Of a stretch of DNA of 18,199 nucleotides, positions 6,687 through 14,398 are shown in pieces. Source of the stretch: Anaerolineales bacterium UBA832 (GTDB lineage: Bacteria; Chloroflexota; Anaerolineae; Anaerolineales; UBA11657); the NCBI GenBank assembly GCA_002296125.1, contig DBHI01000048.1, forward strand, positions 1 to 18,199. The letters run 5' to 3'. Every line of letters starts with the position of its first letter. The stretch's first letter is position 1. The position numbers and the translations under genes were made by a program. The notes beneath the pieces were generated by a model. The model saw only the letters and a program-made list of their open reading frames with translations. It did no database searches and was not told where the DNA came from.

Positions 6687-8660
6687 ATGATGGATTCTCA
6701 ATTTATATTGTCCGGTGCTACAGTTGTTACAGCAAATGCCGATTGGGAAATATTTTTTGATGGAGCTGTTGTTGTTAATCATGATACTATAGTTGCTATA
6801 GGTACAAGTAGTGATATTAGTGAGAAGTATAAAGATATTCCCACTATTGACTATAGTGGCAAAATTATAATACCTGGATTAATTAATGCTCATACTCATG
6901 TTCCTATGTCATTGTTAAGGGGATTAGCTGATGATAAGAGACTAGATGTTTGGCTACTTGGATATATGATGCCTGTGGAAAGAGAATTTGTTACTGAAGA
7001 TTTTGTTCGTACAGGCACTTTGCTTGCTTGTGCTGAGATGATTCGTTCGGGGATCACATGTTTTGCTGATATGTATTATTTTGAGGAATATGTTGCTCAA
7101 ACTACGTCAGACGTGGGTATGAGAGCTTTATGTTCTCAGAGTGTTCTGAAGTTCCCTACTCCTGATGCTGCAAGTTTTGAGGATGGATTGGACAGGGCAA
7201 GGAGTTTTATTGAGCGCTGGAAAGATCACCCATTGATACTACCTTCAGTGGGCCCACATGCTCCTTATACTAGTACTAGTGAGATGTTACAGGCTTGTGC
7301 TAAGTTAGCCTTAGAATATGATGTGCCTGTTCATATACATATTGCTGAAACTGAGAAAGAAGTGATTGATAGTCGTAATGATCGAAAAATGCCTGTAGTG
7401 CCTTGGGTAAAAAAACAGAATTTATTTGAAGCAAAAGTATTAGCAGCACATTGTGTGCATTTAGATATCGGTGAGATTAGTACTTTGCATCATCATGATG
7501 TGGGTGTAGCACATTGTCCTACTAGCAATCTTAAATTAGCATCAGGAATAGCACCAATTGCTGAAATGATTGATATTGGTCTAAATGTTGGGATTGGAAC
7601 TGATGGTCCTGCTTCAAACAATGATTTAGATATGTTTGAGGAAACTCGCCTTGCTGCTATTCTTGCAAAGGGTGCAACAGGTGATCCAACAGTGGTACCG
7701 GCTAAAAAGGCTTTTGCTATGGCTACTATTATGGGTGCTGCAGCATTACATATGGATGATATTACTGGTTCATTAGAAGTAGGTAAGCGAGCTGATTTAG
7801 TTGTGTTAGATTTGGAAGTTTTACATAATACACCTAATTTTAATAGGGATGATGATTCTATTTATTCTCAAATCGTCTATGTTGGTAAATCATCTGATGT
7901 GTGCGACGTGATGGTAAATGGTAAATGGTTGATGCAAGACAAGATATTAACTACAGTAGATGAGAATAAAATTGCACATGATGCAGCTGAGTACGCTAGA
8001 AATATTGATATATTTCTTCAGGAGCGAGAACAGAGCGTTCTTAGTAAATTGGTTGCAATAGGAGGTATGGAACGTCAGGAGAGTTTTGAGATACAAGCTA
8101 AGGCTCGGATTAACAATATGGATGATATCATAACTGTCCTAAATAAGGAGCCATTTGTTATTAACAAACATGTTCATTATCGTCAATATGATACTTATTT
8201 TCTGTTTGATGCTCAGAATGATGAATATCAGTTGCGTATTCGAGAAGATGAAAAGCTAGATGTTGAGAATGTGTCAGAAAGTGTGAGATATAGATTGACA
8301 CTTTTAGGACCTGCAAAAGAAAAAGAATTTGCTAATTCTGTGTTATTATCGCGGTCCAGATATTGGGCACCATCCCAACATACGTTACGTTTTTATAAGG
8401 AGTATTTCATCCCCACTAATGAGTATTCAGTAGAGAAGGATAGGTTACGATGGCATATTTCTTATAAAGGGGTTGGATTTTATATAAATATCGATAACGT
8501 GCATAGTCCAGAACTAGGAGTATTTGTGGAGATCAAGAGTCGTACTTGGAGTTTGACTGATGCACAAGACAAGTCCTTGTTAATTGGTGAAATGTTGTTT
8601 GAATTTGGTATTAGCAATGATGACTTAGTTGCAGAAGATTATTTGCAATTTGCAAAATGA
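6687..8660 (+). CDS. MTA/SAH-deaminase-like amidohydrolase fused to a C-terminal CYTH domain
   Basis: Residues 1 to about 430 form an amidohydrolase of the 5'-methylthioadenosine/S-adenosylhomocysteine deaminase group (TrzN/SsnA/MtaD-like). Metal and catalytic residues are all visible: H69 and H71 (NAHTHVPMSLLRG), H218 and E221 (HIHIAE), H255 (AAHCVH) and D306 in GTDGPASNNDLDMFEE, the motif typical of this group. Residues about 465-657 look like a CYTH triphosphate-tunnel domain: FEIQAKARI in place of the ExExK strand, YDTYF, QLRIRED, YRLTLLGP, VEKDRLRW and LGVFVEIK. Ordinary deaminases of this family end near residue 430-440, so the extra 220 residues are a real C-terminal fusion. The CYTH acidic positions are altered (ExE seen as ExQ, and EIE as EIK), while the basic ones are kept. 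A second ATG follows directly at 6690. The deaminase assignment is strong, its exact substrate is inferred, and the role of the CYTH part is unknown. Confidence 0.85.
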   Translation: MMDSQFILSGATVVTANADWEIFFDGAVVVNHDTIVAIGTSSDISEKYKDIPTIDYSGKIIIPGLINAHTHVPMSLLRGLADDKRLDVWLLGYMMPVEREFVTEDFVRTGTLLACAEMIRSGITCFADMYYFEEYVAQTTSDVGMRALCSQSVLKFPTPDAASFEDGLDRARSFIERWKDHPLILPSVGPHAPYTSTSEMLQACAKLALEYDVPVHIHIAETEKEVIDSRNDRKMPVVPWVKKQNLFEAKVLAAHCVHLDIGEISTLHHHDVGVAHCPTSNLKLASGIAPIAEMIDIGLNVGIGTDGPASNNDLDMFEETRLAAILAKGATGDPTVVPAKKAFAMATIMGAAALHMDDITGSLEVGKRADLVVLDLEVLHNTPNFNRDDDSIYSQIVYVGKSSDVCDVMVNGKWLMQDKILTTVDENKIAHDAAEYARNIDIFLQEREQSVLSKLVAIGGMERQESFEIQAKARINNMDDIITVLNKEPFVINKHVHYRQYDTYFLFDAQNDEYQLRIREDEKLDVENVSESVRYRLTLLGPAKEKEFANSVLLSRSRYWAPSQHTLRFYKEYFIPTNEYSVEKDRLRWHISYKGVGFYINIDNVHSPELGVFVEIKSRTWSLTDAQDKSLLIGEMLFEFGISNDDLVAEDYLQFAK

Positions 8661-8679
8661 TATATCCTAATGCTTTTGG

Positions 8680-11241
8680 TTAATCTTGTTTAAGTTTGTA
8701 AAGAATTTGTAATGCTTCTAAAGGACTAATGCTATCTAAATCTAACTTATCGATTATCTTTATCTTATCTTTTTCTTTGTCGGTGTTGTTATTTTCTTGA
8801 GGTAAATCTTTCTCTGGAAGTTTTGGTGAATGCGTTGAATGTTCAAGATTGATAAGTAAGTCGTAGGCATTTTCTATGATTTGTTTTGGTAAACCTGCTA
8901 ATTGAGCTACATGTACACCGTACGATCGGTTTGCACCACCTGGAATGATATTGTGCGTGAACACTAATGACTCACCGGTATCTGATACAGATACATTATA
9001 ATTTTTGACTCTAGATAATTTGTGTTCTAAACCAAGTAATTCGTGATAGTGTGTGGCAAATAGTGTTTTGCTACTTAATTGTGGGTTATCATGTATGTAT
9101 TTGACAATTGCCCAAGCAATTGCAAGACCATCATATGTGCTTGTCCCTCTACCTATTTCATCCAAAATTAATAAGCTATTAGGAGTAGCATGATTTAATA
9201 TGTTTGCAGTTTCAACCATTTCCACCATAAAAGTGGATTGTCCTGCATGAATTTCATCTTGCGCACCTATTCTTGTAAAGATTCTGTCAACTATCCCTAA
9301 TTTTGCTGAATCTGCTGGTATGTAGCTTCCTATTTGAGCAAGTAGTACGCACAATGCTACTTGACGCAAAAATGTGCTTTTCCCGCTCATATTAGGTCCA
9401 GTAATGATCCATATGTTATTTTCAGCATTTAGTAGACAGTCATTTGGTACAAATCGTTCAGTATTTAATAGGTGTTGTTCAACAACAGGATGACGGGAAT
9501 TCTTAATTTCTATAGAGTTGTCTGTTTGCATTTCAGGTCTGACATAATTTAGTTCAACTGCTGTTTCTGCTAATGAAGATAGTACGTCAATTTGAGCTAA
9601 TGTTTGCGAGGATAATAGTAATCTGTGTGATTCTTTGGTTATTTTATTGCAAATGTCATAAAATAGATTTTTTTCGATAAGAAGCATTTGTTCTTTGGCA
9701 TCAAGTACTATGGTTTCATAATGTTTTAATTCAGGTGTGATATAGCGTTCAGCATTTACCAATGTTTGTTTCCGAATGTATTCATCTGGAATGTTTTTAC
9801 CACTTGATTTGCTGATTTCTATGTAATAACCAAAGACCTTGTTGAATCCAACTTTAAGAGATTTAATGCCTGTACGATTTCTTTCTTTGTCTTCAAGTTC
9901 TTCGATCCAATTTATTGCATCCCTAGATGATTCATGGATTTTATCTAGTTCCATAGACCATCCAGGTTTAATAAATCCTGGTTTGTCCATATTAATTGGT
10001 GGGTCATCAATCATAGATTGCTTAATGAGTTTTACAATATCATGACCACAGTCTATATTTTGTGACATAGATCTTATTTCTATTGAAATGAGATTTTTAA
10101 TATCAGGTAAGGCGATAAGATTATTTTTTATCAGGTTCAGGGTTTGTGGATTAGCGCTCTTGTTTACTAATCTATTGATTAGTCTTTCAAGATCAGTCAA
10201 TTGTTTAAGTAATTTTCGTAGTTTTTTACGCAGCATAGTATTCTCAACAAAAATTGATACGTTATTCAATCTTTCGTTGACTTTATCTAAATCTACCAAC
10301 GGTTGCTGAATGTATTGATGGAGTAACCTTCCTCCCATAGGAGTGATTGTGCGGTCAATGGTATGCAGCAAGGAGGCTTGTTTTTTGCCTGCACGCAATG
10401 TTTTGGTTAATTCCAAATTCAATCGGGTAGTTTCGTCTAAAAGCATGAATTCTTTAGTATTGTATGTTGACAAACTATTCAGAAGTTCTAGCTTGTTGAC
10501 TTGTGTTTCTTGCATGTAAAAGACAATTGCTCCTGCAGCGGAAATTGCTAGTGGACGATTTTTCAGACCATAACCTGCGAGAGTACTCGTCTCAGTTTGC
10601 TCCATTAGCAATTGTCTGCTATTTTTTGGATTAAATACCCAATTGGGTATAGTTGTTATATGGAAATCCATCTGATTTGTAAAATGATTGTTTGAATCAG
10701 ATACTAACACTTCTGCAGGAGAGATTCTGTTAAGTTCGTTTATCAATTGATCCTTGGCATTATTGCCTGAAAATTCGGTTGCCTTAAAATAGCCAGTAGA
10801 AATATCAATGTGAGCAATTCCTATTTGATCATCTTCAAAAGATATCGCAGCTAGATAATTGTTTCTATTTTCATCCATCATTGTTGGATCTGTTAATGTA
10901 CCAGGAGTATATGTACGTACTACCTTTCTTTGCATAATACCATTGTTAGGATCATTGCCTTGTTGTTCGCAGATTGCAACATGCAGACCATTGTTGAGTA
11001 GTTTTTTTAAATGGTTATCAAGAGAATGATATGGAATTCCTGCCATAGGAACTGATTCGTGTTTGGAAATTTTTCGAGATGTTAGAACAATTCCTAAAAT
11101 GTCAGATATGATTTTAGCATCAGTATCAAATGTTTCATAGAAATCCCCTAACCTGAAAAACAATATAGATTTAGGATGTTTATTTTTTATATCAAGATAT
11201 TGCTTTCTTATAGGTGTAATTTTTTTGTTTGTGGGCTTCAT
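8680..11241 (-). CDS. mutS: DNA mismatch repair protein MutS
   Basis: MutS recognises mispairs and small loops and, as an ATP-dependent clamp, starts mismatch repair. From the ATG the protein has 853 residues, the same length as E. coli MutS. The mismatch-reading Phe-x-Glu is F34/E36 in RLGDFYETF. The connector, lever and clamp regions are complete. The ATPase has Walker A GPNMSGKST (about 615-623), Walker B LLILDE (about 690-695), the GRGTSTYDG signature and ATHYHEL. The C-terminal tail ends with SPLEALQILYKLK, as in other MutS1 proteins. It is MutS1 rather than MutS2 because of the N-terminal mismatch domain and the absence of a Smr domain. I prefer the ATG over an adjacent in-frame TTG (11242-11244). 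No mutL is present in the window. No Shine-Dalgarno precedes the start; see the promoter entry. Confidence 0.96.
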   Translation of the reverse strand: MKPTNKKITPIRKQYLDIKNKHPKSILFFRLGDFYETFDTDAKIISDILGIVLTSRKISKHESVPMAGIPYHSLDNHLKKLLNNGLHVAICEQQGNDPNNGIMQRKVVRTYTPGTLTDPTMMDENRNNYLAAISFEDDQIGIAHIDISTGYFKATEFSGNNAKDQLINELNRISPAEVLVSDSNNHFTNQMDFHITTIPNWVFNPKNSRQLLMEQTETSTLAGYGLKNRPLAISAAGAIVFYMQETQVNKLELLNSLSTYNTKEFMLLDETTRLNLELTKTLRAGKKQASLLHTIDRTITPMGGRLLHQYIQQPLVDLDKVNERLNNVSIFVENTMLRKKLRKLLKQLTDLERLINRLVNKSANPQTLNLIKNNLIALPDIKNLISIEIRSMSQNIDCGHDIVKLIKQSMIDDPPINMDKPGFIKPGWSMELDKIHESSRDAINWIEELEDKERNRTGIKSLKVGFNKVFGYYIEISKSSGKNIPDEYIRKQTLVNAERYITPELKHYETIVLDAKEQMLLIEKNLFYDICNKITKESHRLLLSSQTLAQIDVLSSLAETAVELNYVRPEMQTDNSIEIKNSRHPVVEQHLLNTERFVPNDCLLNAENNIWIITGPNMSGKSTFLRQVALCVLLAQIGSYIPADSAKLGIVDRIFTRIGAQDEIHAGQSTFMVEMVETANILNHATPNSLLILDEIGRGTSTYDGLAIAWAIVKYIHDNPQLSSKTLFATHYHELLGLEHKLSRVKNYNVSVSDTGESLVFTHNIIPGGANRSYGVHVAQLAGLPKQIIENAYDLLINLEHSTHSPKLPEKDLPQENNNTDKEKDKIKIIDKLDLDSISPLEALQILYKLKQD

Positions 11242-11247
11242 CAAGAT

Positions 11248-11276
11248 ATTGTAAGAGAAGGAAACAATATGGTCAA
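11248..11276 (-). promoter_or_regulatory. mutS promoter, predicted to give a leaderless mRNA
   Basis: Read on the minus strand: TTGACC (-35, plus positions 11271-11276), a 17-bp spacer, TACAAT (-10, 11248-11253), six bases, then the mutS ATG at 11241. Both hexamers match consensus at five of six positions and the spacing is ideal. Transcription would be expected to begin about 6-8 bases after the -10, that is, at or within a base or two of the ATG. This fits the absence of any Shine-Dalgarno upstream. Confidence 0.65.
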
Positions 11277-11306
11277 ATATACATTTGAATTTAGAATGGT
11301 TGACAG

Positions 11307-11334
11307 TTGACTATAGTAGCCACATTCATATAAT
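11307..11334 (+). promoter_or_regulatory. Promoter of the metal-exporting ATPase gene
   Basis: TTGACT (11307-11312), a 16-bp spacer and a perfect TATAAT (11329-11334) lie 24 bp before the ATG. A second TTGACA at 11300-11305 directly precedes the -35, giving a tandem TTGAC-AG-TTGAC. With that copy the spacer would be 23 bp, so the second copy is the likely -35. The doubled element could also be part of an operator, but no regulator gene is adjacent. Confidence 0.65.
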
Positions 11335-11358
11335 AATACAAGAGTTACTTGGAAAAAC

Positions 11359-13641
11359 ATGAACAAAATCAATTTAGAAATTATTGGATTAGATTGTGTT
11401 GATTGTGCCCGCACGTTGGAGAATAGTTTGTTGGGCATGTCAGATATTGATGAGTGTTCTATAGATTTTTATTCTGGTAGGTTAAATGCTGTTGGCACAA
11501 TGTCAACACAGGATTTGAAGAAATATGTTTATAGTTTCGGGTATATTATAAATAGCAATTTAGATGATATATCCGAGTCAAAAACATATAGTAATATGCC
11601 AAGATTGTTTGTTTTACTGAATAATCCAAGAAATATAACTACTGTTGCAGGTATTTTGTTTATTGTTATTGCCTTTTTATTACAATTATTTACTGCTGGT
11701 CTTTCAGTTTATTTTTTTGCTTTAGGTTTTGTTGTAGGTTTGTATTTTCCAGCTAAGTCTGGTTGGACTGCATTGAAAATGGGCCGTGGAATGGATATGA
11801 ATGTCTTGATGGTTTTGGCAGCTGTTGGAGCATTTATTACTGGTCAATATGGGGAAGCTGCAACAGTAATACTTTTGTTTAACATAGGTGAAAGTCTTGA
11901 AGGATTTGTTTTGGAGAAATCACGTCGAAGTATACGTGCATTGATGAAATTATCTCCGGATACAGCTAGGTTAGTTAAACAAAAATATGATTGCAAATTG
12001 CATGCGGGTAATTTATTACTAGACGGATCAGGGCATTATGACGGTGGTTTATGTCCATGGTGTGAACCAGAATATAGTATTGTAAATGTTGAAGTTTTAA
12101 ATGTAGGAGATTTGATTGTAGTAGGTGAGGGTGAAAAAATTCCAATGGATGGTGTTGTTATAGAAGGTCAATCTTCAGTAAATCAAGCACCAATTACTGG
12201 AGAAAGTAGTCCTATATACAAAAAGGTGGATGATAATGTTTATGCTGGTACTGTGAACGGTGATGGCACATTAGAAATAGAAGTTAGGAATACTGTACAA
12301 AATAATACTTTGGCACGAATGATTCATTTGATAGAGGAGTCTCGTGATCAGAAAACACCTATTCAAAGAATATTAGATAGATTTGCAAATATTTATACTC
12401 CTATAGTAGTTATTTCTGCGATTATTATATCTCTTGTACCTCCTTTGGTTTTTGGGGAACCATTTTTAGATTCGGAAGGACAGGTTGGTTGGTTGTACCG
12501 TGGTTTAATGATATTGGTTATTGCATGTCCTTGTGCATTATTGATTTCAACACCAGTTACTATTATTAGTGCAATTACCTCAGCAGCTAGAGAAGGTGTC
12601 TTAATCAAAGGCGGTGCATTCTTAGAAAGTTTGGGGAAGACTAAAGTAATAGCCTTTGATAAAACAGGTACTATTACTTTAGGTAAACCCGAGTTAGAGT
12701 CTATGTTTTGTGTACATAGTAATTGCTTAGGAAATATAGATATGAGTTGTTGTTATTGTAAAAAAATGGTCATTTTAGCATCTTCTGTGGAACAATTTCA
12801 TAGCCATCCATTTGCTAAATCAATTATGAGATTTGCTTATAAAAATGATCTAATATTTGAGAAGGCTGTAAATGTAGAAAAAGTTCATGGGCAAGCAATA
12901 AAAGGTTACGTAGATGATCATGAAATCATAATAGGTAGGCATGAGTATTTTGACACAAACATAGAGCATGATCATAATTTTTGTGAGAAGGTGGTTCATT
13001 ATGAAAATTTAGGATATTCAGTTTGGTTAGTATCTGAAGACCAGGATTTGATAGGTTGTTTGATTTTTTCTGATTCTATACGAGAAGATATGCAAGAAGT
13101 TTTGAACGTTCTACAGGATGATTACACATGTGTTATGTTGACAGGTGATAATGATATTGTTGCTAATACAGTGGCTGAGTTATCTAATATTCAAATAGTA
13201 CATGCTAATCTTCTTCCTGAGGAAAAGGTTTCTATTGTCAGAGAATTGAGACAGAATTACGGTTATGTTGTTATGGTGGGAGATGGTGTAAATGATTCTC
13301 CTGCATTAGCTGTTGCAGATGTTGGTATTGCTATGGGTGATGTTGGTACTGCACAAGCTCTGGAAACAGCGGATGTAGTCTTAATGCGTGATAGTATAGA
13401 AATGATTCCATCTCTGATACATTTGGGACAACTCAGCTTAAAGATTATAAGAGCTAATATTGTTGTATCTTTAGGATTAAAAGGTATTTTTATTTTAGCG
13501 GCTTTATTTGGTGTTTCTACTTTATGGATGGCGGTTCTAGCTGATATGGGAGCTACATTATTGGTTACTCTAAATGGAATGAGATTACTGAGAGGGGGTG
13601 TTTTTAATTCACGTAATCAGATCTCTGGGCAAGAAGTCTAA
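11359..13641 (+). CDS. P1B-2 type heavy-metal (Zn/Cd/Pb) exporting ATPase
   Basis: This inner-membrane pump uses ATP to export divalent soft metals. The 760-residue protein starts with an HMA domain with C13/C16 (GLDCVDCA). Membrane helices follow from about 93. The actuator domain has TGES (280-283), then the CPC metal site C390-P-C392, phosphorylated D434 in DKTGT, the HP motif H483-P484 and the hinge GDGVND (641-646). In the last helices K708 (LGLKGIF) and D729 (LADMGATLLV) are the P1B-2 markers seen in ZntA/CadA. Two insertions are rich in metal ligands: one at 208-239 with C212, H215, H226 and CPWC (232-235), and one at 450-467 with C451, H453, C456, C464, C465 and C467. A TTGGA ribosome binding site precedes the ATG. 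Its last 33 bp overlap the convergent phosphatase gene. No metalloregulator gene is adjacent. Which metal is carried is inferred. Confidence 0.93.
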   Translation: MNKINLEIIGLDCVDCARTLENSLLGMSDIDECSIDFYSGRLNAVGTMSTQDLKKYVYSFGYIINSNLDDISESKTYSNMPRLFVLLNNPRNITTVAGILFIVIAFLLQLFTAGLSVYFFALGFVVGLYFPAKSGWTALKMGRGMDMNVLMVLAAVGAFITGQYGEAATVILLFNIGESLEGFVLEKSRRSIRALMKLSPDTARLVKQKYDCKLHAGNLLLDGSGHYDGGLCPWCEPEYSIVNVEVLNVGDLIVVGEGEKIPMDGVVIEGQSSVNQAPITGESSPIYKKVDDNVYAGTVNGDGTLEIEVRNTVQNNTLARMIHLIEESRDQKTPIQRILDRFANIYTPIVVISAIIISLVPPLVFGEPFLDSEGQVGWLYRGLMILVIACPCALLISTPVTIISAITSAAREGVLIKGGAFLESLGKTKVIAFDKTGTITLGKPELESMFCVHSNCLGNIDMSCCYCKKMVILASSVEQFHSHPFAKSIMRFAYKNDLIFEKAVNVEKVHGQAIKGYVDDHEIIIGRHEYFDTNIEHDHNFCEKVVHYENLGYSVWLVSEDQDLIGCLIFSDSIREDMQEVLNVLQDDYTCVMLTGDNDIVANTVAELSNIQIVHANLLPEEKVSIVRELRQNYGYVVMVGDGVNDSPALAVADVGIAMGDVGTAQALETADVVLMRDSIEMIPSLIHLGQLSLKIIRANIVVSLGLKGIFILAALFGVSTLWMAVLADMGATLLVTLNGMRLLRGGVFNSRNQISGQEV

Positions 13642-14370
13642 CCTATTTAGATAATTTACCCTGATACCAGTTTTATTGAATGTTAAGTGGCTAATAGCTG
13701 CATTGTTAAGATGTAGCCACATATTTCTTTTGTTTGATATAGGTATATTTAATATAGATGACAACAAATGATGGTAGAAGCCTACATGTGTGACTAATAT
13801 TACTTTATCATTAGTCTGTCCGTGGCGTTTGATAAGCTCTGTTTTCACTTTGTTAGCACGATTAGATATATCTTTTTGAGTTTCAATGGGTTTGTTCCAC
13901 CATCCTTTGGGGTCAATTGTTTCTGGTATGATAAGTTTAGGGTATTGAGAAGCAAAATGTTCGTGGTTGGGTCCTGGTATTCCAATCCTTTTTTCTGACT
14001 TTGGATCCTGTGTGAAAAGACCACCACATTCATGTATATCTTTCCATACTATCTGAGGTATTTTGATTGCATGTGATATATATTGTGCTGTAATTATTGA
14101 TCTTTGCATCAAACTGCAGTAAAGATGGGAAATGTTAAAGCCTGAAACATTTTGGTGGTCTGGTAAATAGTCTTTGACTATATTTGGGTTTTTATGCTCG
14201 TGTAGAAACTGTGCCAACAGTTTACCTTGGGTTTCTCCTTTTTGTGTCAAAGGGGGATCAGGTACCATTTTATCTATCCAATCACCTCCAATCAGTTCGT
14301 CTGGCGATTGTTTTTGATCAAGTACTTCGTTGTTTGTTGATTGACAATGTCTAATTAGAAATAATTGCAT
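13609..14370 (-). CDS. Histidine phosphatase family protein (GWWNKP type)
   Basis: This belongs to the phosphoglycerate-mutase-like phosphatases, which use a phospho-histidine intermediate. The 253-residue protein has R7-H8 in LIRHCQST (Cys where Gly is usual), R90 in LYCSLMQRSIITAQ, E114 in DIHECGG and H195 in VTHVGF, so the catalytic set is complete. It is longer than the minimal domain; the insert near 131-161 includes GIPGPNHEHF and DPKGWWNKP, which I associate with a phosphatase subgroup seen in Chloroflexota-type genomes (recollection). The substrate is unknown. It follows the formyltransferase gene by 28 bp on the same strand, so the two are probably co-transcribed. No Shine-Dalgarno is visible before the ATG. 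Its 3' end overlaps the ATPase gene by 33 bp. Confidence 0.88.
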   Translation of the reverse strand: MQLFLIRHCQSTNNEVLDQKQSPDELIGGDWIDKMVPDPPLTQKGETQGKLLAQFLHEHKNPNIVKDYLPDHQNVSGFNISHLYCSLMQRSIITAQYISHAIKIPQIVWKDIHECGGLFTQDPKSEKRIGIPGPNHEHFASQYPKLIIPETIDPKGWWNKPIETQKDISNRANKVKTELIKRHGQTNDKVILVTHVGFYHHLLSSILNIPISNKRNMWLHLNNAAISHLTFNKTGIRVNYLNRLDFLPRDLIT

Positions 14371-14398
14371 ATTTTTTGACCAGTTTTTTGTAATTACT

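Noticed and set aside
8661..8679. Terminator or small RNA between the amidohydrolase-CYTH gene and mutS
   Set aside because: Only 19 bp separate the two stops and no inverted repeat is present.
11242..11244. TTG start for mutS one codon before the ATG
   Set aside because: The ATG gives the same protein minus one residue, is the stronger codon, and fits the expected transcription start. The TTG would also lie within the -10 to +1 gap.
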